Notes: generated by a model from the letters alone, not told the origin. Shown: positions 9,851-19,149, numbered from the stretch's first letter. The stretch: DNA of 64,000 bases from Trebonia sp963771985 (GCA_963771985.1 CAVYVO010000028.1:248001-312000), one strand, 5' to 3'. Made by a program: numbers and translations.

Positions 9851-12138
9851 CAGATCTCCGGCGTTAGGTGTGCGTTTGTAGTTAAACGCTCTGGTTCGCG
9901 GTGATCTGGTAGGTGATGGGCCGGTGGTCGCCGGGCATGGCGGGCGGGTCCTGGTTGATCTGGCCGATCAGCATCGCCAGTGCCTGCCCGACGCGGGATG
10001 CGGCTGGCGGCTGCAGGGTGACGGTGATCGCGGCCGGGGTCCAGCTGATGGTGCCGGCCAGGCCGCGGATGATGGTTTCGCGGGTGATGGCGCGGTATTC
10101 GTCGTCGTCGCGCAGGTAGGCGTTGAGCTGCCCGGATAGCCAGTGCTCGGCGTTGTGCGCGAGCAGCCGCAGCACCATCTGCAGGCCGCGGCGCCCGGCG
10201 CGCAGCACCGCGGCCTGCGCATCGGGGTTGATGTCGTTCGCGGCTGCTCTGGCCGGGATCTTGTCCCTGGCTGCCTCGGCGGCCTGCAGGTTCGTGCGTG
10301 CCGTGGTGATCGCGGCCTGGGCGGCGGGGATCAGGGTGGTGTTCTTGTCGTGCACGCTGATTCCAGGGTCGGTGAGCAGGACGGCCAGGTCCCGCCCGGC
10401 ATCGGCCAGCGCTTTATGTGCCTGGCGGACCGCCGTATTCGCTTTCTTGCGGGCCGGGTTGGCGATGACCTTCTCGTTGACCTCGATGTCAGCGAAATAG
10501 TCGCAGATCTTATCGATCCCGTAGTTCTCGGCCGCGTATTTGAGGAAGTTCTCTTCCCGCCACCGGGACTTCAGCCAGCCCAGCAGCTCAGCAGGGCAGG
10601 CTTCCCCGTCATCAGCCAGCACCTGCAGGGCCGGCCGTCCGTCCTCGAAGAGGGTGAGCTGGCGTGCCTGGCCGTAGTCCTTGATGGTGACGGTTTCCTC
10701 GGACCAGGCGATCCGCCGGGTGGCGCCGTTCACGGTGACCGTGGTGAGCACGGGGAGCATGGCCGGGACGGCCAGCGGCGCGCGCCGGTAGCTGACCCAG
10801 TGCACGCCCTGGTCACGGCAGTGCGCGAACACGCTGGCGTACGAGCCGCCGCGGTCGAACCCGATCATCAGCCGCGTGCCGGGCGGGACGGCCTGCTTCA
10901 GCTCGGCCAGCGCCTTCGGCAACGTGACGGACAGCCCGGACGGCTCGCCGGTCACGAAGCACACCGCCCGCCCGTCATGGGCGGTCACATGGGTGTCCGC
11001 GCGGCCCTTCTCCGCCCGCCCCCGCTTGTTGTTCCAGCCCTTGCCCGGCCGGCTTGGCACCCGTGTACGGGACGAAGTGATCATCCACGTAGTACACGCC
11101 GGAGGTGACCGGGTCGGCGGTGAGCATCGCCGCGGCGAACGCCCGCTGCAGCTCCAGCGGGTCCAGGCCGTCCGCGATCGCGGCCAGCGCCGGACGCAGG
11201 CTGCGCAGCCCCGGCAGCGCCGCCAGCCCGGCCAGCGGCCCCGCCTCCGCGGGCGCCAGGTGCTTGAACTGCTCGACGGTGTGCGCCCCGAGCGCGAAGC
11301 ACATCGACACCGCGGTCAGCAGCGCCGCATCCGGCCCGCCCGCGCCCGGCAGCAGCCCGCCCGCACCCGTGCGCGCGTAGAATGCGTGCAGCAGCATCGC
11401 CCCCGCATACCGGGACGCCACCTCGCCGCTGCCGGGCCGGCGCAGCCCGGCAGGCACCGGCCCCGGCACCGGGACGCCTTCCTCTTCCTCTTCTGCTGCT
11501 GCCTCCCGTGCTCCTGGTGCCTGCGGTGCCGCCGACCCGGCGGCACCGGCATCCGCGGCCGGTCCCGGGTCCGGCAGCCGGTCAGCAGCCCACGAGCCCG
11601 CGGCATCCGTATCCTGCCGTTTCCCCAGGCCCCGGCCGATCGTGGTGTGCGCCACGCCGAGCCGCCGGCCGATCTCCGCGTCACTGACCCCGCCAGCCCG
11701 CCACTGCCGGGCCTGATCCCACTGCGCCCGGGTCACCGTCCCCGGCTTGCCGCGGCGTCCCAGGCCCGACAGCACCCCGGCCGAGCCGTCCCGCTTCGCC
11801 GTATTCCACAACGTGGCCACGTACGCCTCGGACAGGCCCAGCACCCCGGCCACGGCACGGCCCTTGAACCCCAGCGACCGCAGCGACACCAGCGCCAGGT
11901 TCCGCATCCCGATATCAGCCTCGTCATAGTCGAACAGGACCACCGGGCCGGCGGTGATCACGCACCGGCCACCCGCGCGGTGCATGCGGAGATCACTGGG
12001 CTCTGGCATGCCATCCAGGATCGCCGCAACCGCCGCCGACATGCCACCACCCTACCATAGTTTTAAGAATGACGCACAAGGGCGGGCAGGAATAACCCCA
12101 TGTCATAAGGGTTGTGGATAACCTAACGCCGGAGATCT
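9851..12138. mobile_element. Unclassified IS, copy 1 (2,288 bp)
   Basis: Ends are 18-bp perfect inverted repeats (CAGATCTCCGGCGTTAGG at 9851-9868 and its complement at 12121-12138). Flanked by a 5-bp direct repeat GGGCC (9846-9850 and 12139-12143), the target duplication. It carries one frameshifted transposase gene and interrupts the acyltransferase. A second, diverged copy lies at 46110-48454 with the same terminal CAGATCTCCGG and also a 5-bp duplication. Confidence 0.93.
9882..12042 (-). pseudogene. Transposase of IS copy 1, frameshifted
   Basis: N-terminal half in one frame (12042 to about 11045) and C-terminal half in another (about 11050 to 9882). The N-part holds two helix-turn-helix stretches and an acidic Glu/Pro linker, then GEVASRYAGAMLLHAF and VYYVDDHFVPY. 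The C-part holds KGWNNKRGRAEKGRADTH, GFDRGGSYASVF and SRWREENFLKYAAENYGID. This looks like a DDE core: Asp in YYVDD, Asp in GFDRGG, Glu in WREEN. Compared with copy 2, where the same region is one frame, copy 1 has one extra base after TGAKP. Probably inactive unless rescued by copy 2 protein or a frameshift event. Confidence 0.85.
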
Positions 12139-12173
12139 GGGGCCTATGACGACACGCGAAAGCTGGTATTGCA
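12139..12173 (-). pseudogene. plsC: 5' fragment of the interrupted acyltransferase
   Basis: GTG at 12173, preceded by AGAGGA, reads MQYQLSRVVIG and then enters the IS at the duplicated GGGCC. Joined across the element it continues GPVLHAIGRPKVAG, giving a normal-looking N-terminus for this family. It starts shortly after the stop of the membrane-protein gene, so the acyltransferase was probably the last gene of that minus-strand run. Confidence 0.8.
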
Positions 12174-12190
12174 CTCGGGCGTCCTCTGCC

Positions 12191-14446
12191 TTACCTCGGG
12201 GTCGGGCCTGCGACGGAAGACCCGGCGAAGGCGGTACCAAGATAACGTGCCCCACTGGCCGCGCCGGAAACGGACGCGGCCATGGAGATCACCAGCGGCA
12301 GCGCGAACGGCAGCGCCGCGGCGGGCACGATGACCCCTGAGTCGTCGGCGAACCAGCCGATCACGAGGACGAGCCAGATCAGCCAGGCAAGCGTGCGCAA
12401 CAGCGGATCCGCGTCGAACGCTCGCGCCAGTGTCCGCAGCCGCAGCGCCCCGGGCCGCCACAGCGCGGCGGCCGCCGCCACCGCGGTGACCGGGATCAGC
12501 CAGCTGAACACGCTCACCGTGAGCGTGTTCACGTTGGAGCTGACCTTCCGCTCGAGCAGGTCGCCGCCCTGGCCGTGCAGCAGGTTCCCGGCGAACGTGC
12601 CCATGTCGGAGACGCCGGCCGCCGGGAAGAAGTAGCTGACAAGCGCGAACACGGCGAACAGCGCGAGTCCGCTCAGCGCGATCGGCACCGCCCGCCGCCA
12701 GCCGACCCGGACTCCGGCCAGGTGGAGGATCAGCAGCAGGAGGCACGGCACGAGCGCGATCGTCCCCCCGACCTTGGCGCCGAACCCCGGCCAGCCGGAC
12801 GCCACCACCGCGAAGACCCCGACAGCGGACGCCAGTGCTAGCCCCCGGGGGGATGGTGCTTGCCCCCGGGGGGCAAAGCCCCCCCGGTGACCCCCCAATG
12901 GGGGGACTGCCCGTCCCCCCATGCCCCCCTGGCCCCCCGCGTGGGGGGCTACGCGCCGCCCATGCCACCGCGCTAGCCACGCGGCGGCGACTAGCGTGGC
13001 GACGCAGTAGGCGCCGAGCGCCTCGTTGCCGATCCCGTAGAAGCGGCCGCCCTCGAGCAGCGAGAGCCCGAACGGTGTCTCCAGCTGCAGCCGGGACCCG
13101 GTCATCACGTCCGCGCCGAGGACCGCGACGGTGAACAGGCAGATCGCGCCGAACGGGCCGAGGGCGTCCCGGCGCCACGGCCCCGCGAGCGCGGCCGTGC
13201 CGACCGCCAGGGCCCAGGCGGTGGCCATGCCGTAGAGCCACACCGCCGGGTGGACGTGCAGCCACCACGGGACCAGGTTCGCCAGGAACGTGCCGATGGG
13301 AACCGCCGCTGCGAATGCCCCGGCCGCCCGCCAGCACCGGGCCCGGCGCCGCCTGCGTGCCGGGTCGCTGCCCCAGAAGATCAGGGCGGGCAGGCCGAGC
13401 AGAACCGCGTCCGCCAGCGCGTACACGGTGAAGAACCAGCCGTGCGTGGTTATCCACACTTGTTCGGCGGTATCCCGGCCGATGAGGACGCGGACCGCCG
13501 AGGCGAGGTTCCCCCGGTCGCCGCGGGTCAGCCGCGCTCCGGTGACGCCGGCCGGCACCGCGCGGCCGAGCCACCCGGCGATCGTCGGGGTGAGGTCGGT
13601 GAGCGTCACGATCCCCGGCCGCCGGGTCGACGTGGCGAGCAGCAGCCCGTCGGCGAAGCCGGGCCCGCTGACCACCACGGAGCGCAGGTGCGGGCTGCCG
13701 CCCAGCGCGGCGCCGGGCGCGGTGACCAGCAGGAGGGTGTCCGGCGGGAGGTCGGCCACGATGCGGGCGAGCGATGCGTCCGCGACAGACGCCGACGTTC
13801 GTTCCGGATAAGTGAGGGCGCCGAGGTCCACGACGGTCAGCGGGCAGCGGGACAGCACCGCCGGAGTGATCCCCGAGGCAGACGCCAGGTAGGAAGAGAC
13901 AGCTCCCGAGGGGGTGGCGACGGCAAGCGCGGCGCCCGGGCCGACGGCCGTCGTGCAGCTGGCCAGGCTGGCGAGCAGGCCCCAGACGGGGCTCTCGTGG
14001 AACTGCTGGTTGTAGGCGACGATCGCGCGCATGGCGGGGACCTGGGCGCCCGCGCCGCGCTGGAGCACCGCTGGGAGCGTCGCGCAGGGGCGCGGTCCCA
14101 GGGCGCGAGCGCCGCTGTTGAGCGTCAGCCAGCCGTCGTCGGGGCAGGCGAGCGGCTGTTCGGCGTAGTCGACGAGCGCGCCCACCGAGCCGGCCCGCGC
14201 GAGCCGCCACAGCGTGGGAGTGGTGTCCGGGGTGGCGTAGGTCCAGCGGAGGCCGGATATGCCGACGACCACGACGTGCGCGGCCGCCGGCGTGGGCGCG
14301 TGCGCGGCCGCGTGGGCGGGCGCGTGGGGGGCCGCGTGGGCGGGCGGCGCGTGCGCGGCGAGGACTGCGAGGACCGCGGGCGCCAGCGCGGCGCACAGCG
14401 CGGCGAAGGCGGCTGCCCGCCATGCCGGTCGCGATGCCCGCTTCAC
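12191..14446 (-). CDS. Multi-pass membrane protein with alkaline-phosphatase-like domain
   Basis: About 751 residues from GTG 14446 (MKRASRPAWRAAAF). A signal/anchor helix is followed by an extracytoplasmic region of about 350 residues with alkaline-phosphatase-superfamily features: VVVVGISGLRWTYATPDTTPTLWRLARAGS near the start, and DLTPTIAGWLG later. About ten membrane helices then run to the C-terminus. Function unknown; the adjacent LCP gene suggests a role in cell-wall or glycopolymer metabolism. It stops 17 bases before the acyltransferase start. The part at about residues 500-535 is encoded by a C/G-homopolymer palindrome cluster (see separate entry). The upstream extension in this frame to 15373 only shadows the LCP gene. 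Confidence 0.8.
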   Translation of the reverse strand: MKRASRPAWRAAAFAALCAALAPAVLAVLAAHAPPAHAAPHAPAHAAAHAPTPAAAHVVVVGISGLRWTYATPDTTPTLWRLARAGSVGALVDYAEQPLACPDDGWLTLNSGARALGPRPCATLPAVLQRGAGAQVPAMRAIVAYNQQFHESPVWGLLASLASCTTAVGPGAALAVATPSGAVSSYLASASGITPAVLSRCPLTVVDLGALTYPERTSASVADASLARIVADLPPDTLLLVTAPGAALGGSPHLRSVVVSGPGFADGLLLATSTRRPGIVTLTDLTPTIAGWLGRAVPAGVTGARLTRGDRGNLASAVRVLIGRDTAEQVWITTHGWFFTVYALADAVLLGLPALIFWGSDPARRRRRARCWRAAGAFAAAVPIGTFLANLVPWWLHVHPAVWLYGMATAWALAVGTAALAGPWRRDALGPFGAICLFTVAVLGADVMTGSRLQLETPFGLSLLEGGRFYGIGNEALGAYCVATLVAAAWLARWHGRRVAPHAGGQGGMGGRAVPPLGGHRGGFAPRGQAPSPRGLALASAVGVFAVVASGWPGFGAKVGGTIALVPCLLLLILHLAGVRVGWRRAVPIALSGLALFAVFALVSYFFPAAGVSDMGTFAGNLLHGQGGDLLERKVSSNVNTLTVSVFSWLIPVTAVAAAAALWRPGALRLRTLARAFDADPLLRTLAWLIWLVLVIGWFADDSGVIVPAAALPFALPLVISMAASVSGAASGARYLGTAFAGSSVAGPTPR
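12838..12958. repeat. C/G-run palindrome cluster inside a gene
   Basis: About 120 bases built of runs of five to seven C or G (for example CCCCCGGGGGG twice, then CCCCCCAATGGGGGG and CCCCCCGCGTGGGGGG). They form several nested hairpins. It lies in frame within the membrane-protein gene and encodes a Gly/Pro/Arg loop between membrane helices. Confidence 0.75.
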
Positions 14447-14472
14447 GCGGTCAACGGTATCCGCCGCGGAGG

Positions 14473-15861
14473 TCAGCCGGCGCAGATGTTCTGGTTGGCG
14501 GTCCGCGCCTGGAGCTTGGCCGAGGTCCCGCCCTGGCTCGCGGCTGGCGTCGCGGCCGGGGCCGCGCGATGGGTGAGGGCCTTGTCCGCCGAGCCGCCGC
14601 TCAGCCCCGCCGCCACGGCGGCGTGCTGGGCCGGCTGGGTGCCGAACAGGGAGCTGCTCGCGGGCACGTCGTCGCGGAAGGAGGCGAAGATCTGACTGTC
14701 CTCCGGCTGCGTCCACAGGACGTTCGCGACGTCGCCGGGGACGACCTCGCCGCGCGGGAAGTTCGGCAGCGTGAAGAACGCGATCTTGTCCGACGGGAGA
14801 CCGCGGAGGGATTCCCCGAGGTTGTACAGCCCGGTGATGCCGCCGAGCTGGCTGTCGATGGTCAGCGAGCGGGTGGCCGCGTCGAGGAACCGGTAGATCG
14901 CGAGCGGGTTGAGCAGTTCGTTCTTCACGCGGCCGATCAGGGACGACATGAACGCCTGCTGGCGGCCGATCCGCTCCAGGTCGCTGCCGTCGCCGAGGGT
15001 GTACCTGGCTCGCACGTAGCCGAGCGCCTCGGTCGGGGTGAGCATGTGGTAACCGGCCGACAGGTGCAGGTTGGACAGCGGGTCGTTGATCGGCGTCGGG
15101 TTGCACTCCGGCACGCCGTTCAGCGCCGCCACCATGTCCTTGAACCCGGTGAAGTTGACCGCCACGAAGTGGTTGACGTAGATGCCGGTGTTCTGCTCGA
15201 CGGTCTTGATCGTGCACGCGATGCCGAGCGCGGTGTGGTTCCCGTACAGGTTCCCGATCGCGAACGCCTCGTTGATCTTGAACTGAGTCGGCGCGGACAT
15301 CTGGCCGTTGCCCATCTTGCAGGCCGGGATGTTCACCCACGAGTCGCGCGGGATCGACATGACCTCGGCCCACTGCCGGTCCGCCGGGATGTGGATGATC
15401 ATCAGCGTGTCGGACTGGTCGGTGACCAGGTCGCTGCCATACGCCTTGCTCAGGCCCTGGCGCGAGTCCGACCCGATGACCAGGATGTTCTCCGCCTGTG
15501 GATGAAGGTTCACAGGCTGGGCGCCGAGCAGGCCGGTGAGGTTGTCCTGCTCGATGTTCGCGTTAAAGTGCCGCAGCAGCGAGTAGCCGGCCACGACGAC
15601 CGCGGCAAGCAGCAGCGCCAGGCTCGCCGAGCCCCAGGCCAGGATCCGCCGCCTTCGGCGCCGCCGCCGGGCGGCCCGTGGCCCCTGGGCGCGGGGTCGC
15701 CGCCGTCTCTCCCCCGCGCCTGGCCCTTCCCCTTCGGCCGCCGCCTCCGTCTCTGGAGGGGTGGATGTGCCCGGACCGGTGCCCGGCTCACCAGGCGGAA
15801 GCGCACTGCCCACAAGGGCAGAACTTCCCAGCCGCGCGGCACCCCAACCCCCGCACCCCAA
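14473..15861 (-). CDS. LytR-CpsA-Psr (LCP) family protein
   Basis: Membrane-anchored phosphotransferase type that attaches wall teichoic-acid-like polymers or arabinogalactan to peptidoglycan. 462 residues: a disordered Pro/Glu/Arg-rich cytoplasmic N-terminus ending in a run of arginines (about residues 52-71), one membrane helix (about 74-96), then the LCP domain. Domain landmarks: ILVIGSDSRQGLS, SDTLMIIHIPADR, MSIPRDSWVNIPAC, KINEAFAIG, LGYVRARYTLGDGSDLERIGRQQ. The Asp and Arg residues that bind pyrophosphate are present. The first ATG (15861) is used; a later start would only shorten the cytoplasmic tail. Upstream lie two palindromes that could be its operator. Confidence 0.92.
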   Translation of the reverse strand: MGCGGWGAARLGSSALVGSALPPGEPGTGPGTSTPPETEAAAEGEGPGAGERRRRPRAQGPRAARRRRRRRRILAWGSASLALLLAAVVVAGYSLLRHFNANIEQDNLTGLLGAQPVNLHPQAENILVIGSDSRQGLSKAYGSDLVTDQSDTLMIIHIPADRQWAEVMSIPRDSWVNIPACKMGNGQMSAPTQFKINEAFAIGNLYGNHTALGIACTIKTVEQNTGIYVNHFVAVNFTGFKDMVAALNGVPECNPTPINDPLSNLHLSAGYHMLTPTEALGYVRARYTLGDGSDLERIGRQQAFMSSLIGRVKNELLNPLAIYRFLDAATRSLTIDSQLGGITGLYNLGESLRGLPSDKIAFFTLPNFPRGEVVPGDVANVLWTQPEDSQIFASFRDDVPASSSLFGTQPAQHAAVAAGLSGGSADKALTHRAAPAATPAASQGGTSAKLQARTANQNICAG

Positions 15862-15884
15862 CCCTCGCGGGCCAACCCCGCGGG

Positions 15885-15931
15885 CCGATTGCGCAATCGA
15901 CCCGCTCTAGCGTGGTCGATTGCGCAATCGG
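15885..15931. promoter_or_regulatory. Twin palindromes, operator or terminator
   Basis: Two copies of the perfect 14-bp palindrome CGATTGCGCAATCG (15886-15899 and 15917-15930), centres 31 bp apart, about three helical turns. Together they form a 17-bp inverted repeat with a 13-base spacer. They lie between the G1 peptidase stop and the LCP start on the minus strand, so they could be a double operator for the LCP gene or a terminator for the peptidase. Confidence 0.6.
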
Positions 15932-15938
15932 CACCAAG

Positions 15939-16967
15939 TCAGAAGCTGGAGTCCCAGCTGTCCTCGAAGCCGCCGCTAGGCGAGGGCGAAGCCGCTGGAC
16001 AGGCGTTCGTCTGGCTCGCCGACAGCAGCGTCCCGGGCGGAGATGGCTGGCCTACGCAGGCCAGGTAGTAGGAATTGGTGTCGTCGGTCATCCCGATGTC
16101 GTAGACAGGGCCGTCCTGGAATCCCTGGATGTTCGAGAGCCGTCCGCCGGAGACCACGTCCGCGCGGCTGAAGAACGCCCTGCCGAAGTCCGCGAGCGGC
16201 AGGATCTGGAAGCCGAACGGCGAGGGGGTGGCGGGGCGTTCCTGGATCCACTCCGCGTTCGCGTCCGCGCAGGTAGTGGTGGCGCACTGCTGCGTGACGG
16301 AGAAGCTCTCTTCCGGCCTCGTGTGGTCAGTGAGCTTGAGCGTGTAGTTGTTTTCGCCCGAGCTACCAGGCGTCACCGACACCGAGGCGCTGATCCGGTC
16401 ACCGGGCTCGGGGCAATCGACGTTGTTGTTGATGCAGGCGGTGGTGCCTTCCTCTACCGTGCCCGCGGGGAACATCTCGTACCACACGTAGTAGTACGTG
16501 ACGCCTTCGAAGCACTGGGCAGCCGTCCCGAGCTGCTCGACGGTCCCGTTGGTGAGCCCGTCGATACCGACCCAGCTGGCGAGGAACGCGTCCTGGTTCT
16601 GATACGGCGCCGGCGGACAGGTCACGCCCGGCATGGTCCAGTCGCCGCTCACGTCCGAGACCTTGCTGGACGCGCTCTCGGCGTCCCCGTAGCCGGACCA
16701 GTTCGCGCTCTGGACGGCTGTCAGGGTCCCGTTGGCCGCGCCCAGGGCACTCCGGTGCTGGACACCCGGGGAAATCCAGCCCCCGTGGCCCACCGCGGGA
16801 GCATGGGCCGACATGACCTTGGTGAAGTTGGCCCGTGCCTGAGCGACAACCGAGGCGCTGGGCGCCTTGGCGCTCACGCTGACGCTCCCCGGCGAACCCT
16901 GCACCGCGAGGAGGATCAACGGGGCCGCGAGCAGAGCTGTTGCAGACCTTGCAAGCAGACGCTTCAT
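15939..16967 (-). CDS. Secreted glutamic peptidase, G1 (eqolisin) family
   Basis: About 342 residues. An N-terminal signal peptide (MKRLLARSATALLAAPLILL, cleavage near residue 30) is followed by a propeptide-like stretch and the all-beta G1 domain. Landmarks: NWSGYG, SGDWTMPGVTCPP, WVGIDGLTNGTVEQLGT with the likely catalytic Gln, and YYYVWYEMFPAG with the likely catalytic Glu. Family members are acid-active endopeptidases. ATG 16967 is preferred over the in-frame codon at 16994 because AAGAAGGGAAATC lies just upstream and the signal peptide starts cleanly there. It ends in a short Ser/Pro-rich tail. The next gene upstream encodes another acid-type protease. Confidence 0.88.
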   Translation of the reverse strand: MKRLLARSATALLAAPLILLAVQGSPGSVSVSAKAPSASVVAQARANFTKVMSAHAPAVGHGGWISPGVQHRSALGAANGTLTAVQSANWSGYGDAESASSKVSDVSGDWTMPGVTCPPAPYQNQDAFLASWVGIDGLTNGTVEQLGTAAQCFEGVTYYYVWYEMFPAGTVEEGTTACINNNVDCPEPGDRISASVSVTPGSSGENNYTLKLTDHTRPEESFSVTQQCATTTCADANAEWIQERPATPSPFGFQILPLADFGRAFFSRADVVSGGRLSNIQGFQDGPVYDIGMTDDTNSYYLACVGQPSPPGTLLSASQTNACPAASPSPSGGFEDSWDSSF

Positions 16968-17066
16968 GCGATTTCCCTTCTTCCAGGACAGCATGACGAT
17001 AGACCCGTTGTCCTGGCCGGCTGAGCAGGATCACACAAAACGTAACTTTCCCGGTGCCGCAAAAGT

Positions 17067-17087
17067 GGAGCCGGTGAGCGGATTCGA
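17067..17087 (-). repeat. tRNA-Thr 3'-end fragment (possible att scar), copy 1
   Basis: A 21-base stretch identical to 38059-38079. On the minus strand it reads TCGAATCCGCTCACCGGCTCC, i.e. the second half of a T-loop and arm plus the acceptor 3' strand of a tRNA, followed by AC. The rest of a tRNA is absent. Such 3' ends are typical leftovers of integration into tRNA genes. Confidence 0.5.
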
Positions 17088-17121
17088 GCCTCCGGCGTGC
17101 CGCTGCATGATCCTGCTATAG

Positions 17122-18528
17122 CTAGCCGCGGGCCAGCAGGGGGATGAGCGCCTGCGCGTTGGGGCTTCCCCAGCCCGTTACCGGGTCCCATCCGGGACCG
17201 GCCGGGTAAGCGGTGATCGGGACGGAGCCTGCGGTCATCACATAGTTGCTACCGGTAATAACATCGTGGAACGCCTTGCGGTAGCTGGAGCTGCGGCCGA
17301 TGCGGTAGATGGCGGGGTTAACGAAGCCAAGGTCGTGACGGGCGTACTGGTCGGCCAGCGCGATGAGTCCGCCCCACAGCGGCGCGGAGTTGCTAGTGCC
17401 GACGTTCGTGACGATGCTGCCGTCGGCGAAGACGGTCGGCGGGCCCGGCTGATCAGCGTCAGCGGCCACGTCGGGTACGCCCCTCATCGCTGAGATCCCG
17501 GGGACGCCATCCTGATAGGCGGGACGGGCGTACAGGTGGCTGAAGCCGCCGCCTGTGTTGTAGGCGGTCTCGCTCACGTAGGCGCCCGAGGGCTTCGCGG
17601 TGAGCGTGGTGCCGCCGACGCCCAGCACAAGCGGGTCGGAAGCCGGAAGGCTGACCTCCTTGACCGGCTTGCCGAAGTGAGTGTCGCTGAGCGCGCCGCT
17701 GTCGCCGGAGCTGGCGATCACCGTGACGTGGTGAGCGGTCGCCCCCAGCAGTATGGAGTGCATCTCGGCCACCTGAGCCTTGGTGAAGTAGTGTTCCCCC
17801 AGACTCGCGCTCATCGAAACCACGTCAGTGCGGGAGACGGCGAGCCGCAGCCTGGCGATCATGCCCGCGGTCGCGCGCGCCACGCTCGCCAGGAGGTTGG
17901 CGGGCCACAGGACCACGCGGAGGGCGGCGGCGGGGGCGATTGCGTGCACGATCTCGGTGTCCCCGACCTCCTCGTTGCCTGCCTGCCATGGCGCGGCTGC
18001 CCCGGCGAGGGCGGTCACGATCTGGATCCGGGCGGCGGGCAGCCCGAACATCTTGTTGAATGCCTCCAGGTCCTGGCGGATGTCGGTGCCGGCACCGCCC
18101 GGGACGCTGGAGGACGGGGCAGTGGCAATGACCGTCACCGTCTCGCCGCGCCCGTCAATTCCACTGTCCAGCAAGGGCTGGATGCCATACGCGACCCGCA
18201 ACTGGTGCGGGGAATAGCAGGGGCTCTGGTCGATGTCTATCACCGGGCAGCCGGAAACCGCGGCTGCGGGCGAGCCGGCCGGCACGGTCGTGGCCGGGCC
18301 GGTCGCGGCCGGGTCGGTCGTGGCCGGGCCGGCTGCCGCGGCGGACCCGGAGGTGGCCGCGGGGCCCGCGCTCGCAGGACTCGACGCCGGGGTAGCCGCG
18401 CCACGCGCCGTTGCGCCTGAGCTTCCCGTGCATCCTGCCACCGAGACCCCGCTCAGGAGCAGCGCGACGGCGAGCAGGTACGCTCGCCGTGAGCTGGTCA
18501 GCCGCGCTGGATGGATGCCGCCGCGCAT
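17122..18528 (-). CDS. S53 (sedolisin) serine-carboxyl protease, lipoprotein
   Basis: 468 residues. Lipoprotein signal with lipobox SVAGC near residue 33, then a Ser/Ala/Thr-Pro low-complexity linker of about 60 residues, then a sedolisin domain. The catalytic Glu and Asp lie in NEEVGDTEIVHAIAP (E-x3-D spacing), the oxyanion Asp in SSGDSGA, and the catalytic Ser in GTSNSAPLWGG. The C-terminal Ca site is seen in FHDVITGSN and GWDPVTGWGSP. There is no long pro-domain, so it begins directly with the protease region (CYSPHQLRVAYGI). Sedolisins are active at low pH. Predicted to be anchored on the outer face of the membrane. Confidence 0.92.
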   Translation of the reverse strand: MRGGIHPARLTSSRRAYLLAVALLLSGVSVAGCTGSSGATARGAATPASSPASAGPAATSGSAAAAGPATTDPAATGPATTVPAGSPAAAVSGCPVIDIDQSPCYSPHQLRVAYGIQPLLDSGIDGRGETVTVIATAPSSSVPGGAGTDIRQDLEAFNKMFGLPAARIQIVTALAGAAAPWQAGNEEVGDTEIVHAIAPAAALRVVLWPANLLASVARATAGMIARLRLAVSRTDVVSMSASLGEHYFTKAQVAEMHSILLGATAHHVTVIASSGDSGALSDTHFGKPVKEVSLPASDPLVLGVGGTTLTAKPSGAYVSETAYNTGGGFSHLYARPAYQDGVPGISAMRGVPDVAADADQPGPPTVFADGSIVTNVGTSNSAPLWGGLIALADQYARHDLGFVNPAIYRIGRSSSYRKAFHDVITGSNYVMTAGSVPITAYPAGPGWDPVTGWGSPNAQALIPLLARG

Positions 18529-18750
18529 CTGGCCTCTTTCAGACGTCCTGCGGGTCCGGCAGGACCAACGCGAGCGCGAACGCTATCGTGAGGAGCCTTC
18601 GAGGCAGGTGCAGCGGCACCGGCGAACGCCCCGGTCCGCAGCGCCCGGGCTCATCATCTCACCGGCACCGGGCGTGCGGATACTGGCGCCCGCGACCGCC
18701 GACGCTTGACGGCTGCCAGCCGATATCGGGCGGAAGATATACCGGCGGCT

Positions 18751-18990
18751 CTAGGTTCTCGTCCGCCAGGGGCACTCGGACGTCGCGGTGCTGCCGCCAA
18801 CCCTCACCCCGGTGACGGCGCCGGTGTCGATGATCACGTCGTTGAGGATGATAAGCCCGGCCCATGGGTCCGCGTCCTCGGCCTCGCTCCCCGTGATCGT
18901 GAAGGTAGCGGCCGGCGGCAGCTGACCCGTGTACCCGTCGATCCTCGGCTGGCCGCGCTCGTCGGTCTTAATGGTGAGCTGGTAGTCCAT
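18751..18990 (-). CDS. Hypothetical protein, 79 residues
   Basis: Starts MDYQLTIKTDERGQPRIDGY and continues PPAATFTITGSEAEDADPWAG. An acidic, probably all-beta protein with no signal or membrane segment. The composition is even and its codon use matches the neighbours, which supports a real gene. ATG 18990 is used; an in-frame start 12 bases further upstream gives MRRCMDYQL. No family recognised. It lies between the S53 gene and an IS1634 element. Confidence 0.5.
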   Translation of the reverse strand: MDYQLTIKTDERGQPRIDGYTGQLPPAATFTITGSEAEDADPWAGLIILNDVIIDTGAVTGVRVGGSTATSECPWRTRT

Positions 18991-19149
18991 GCAACGCCTC
19001 ACTTCCGCTCCACCCCTAGCGGGCTCGTCATTCTACTAGACGGCGCATGACGCATTCCGGACACTGCTGAGTGCCAGCATCGGGACCAGATCGTTTCCCA
19101 GGTCGCCGACGACCTGCTCTCTGTCACCCGGACACAGGGCCCTCTTAAT

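Noticed and set aside
12144..14423. 759-codon minus-strand frame in the membrane-protein region
   Set aside because: Arg/Pro-rich translation in the wrong frame; the alternative frame shows membrane helices and a phosphatase-like domain.
14422..16068. 548-codon plus-strand frame
   Set aside because: Antisense to the LCP and G1 peptidase genes; no motif.
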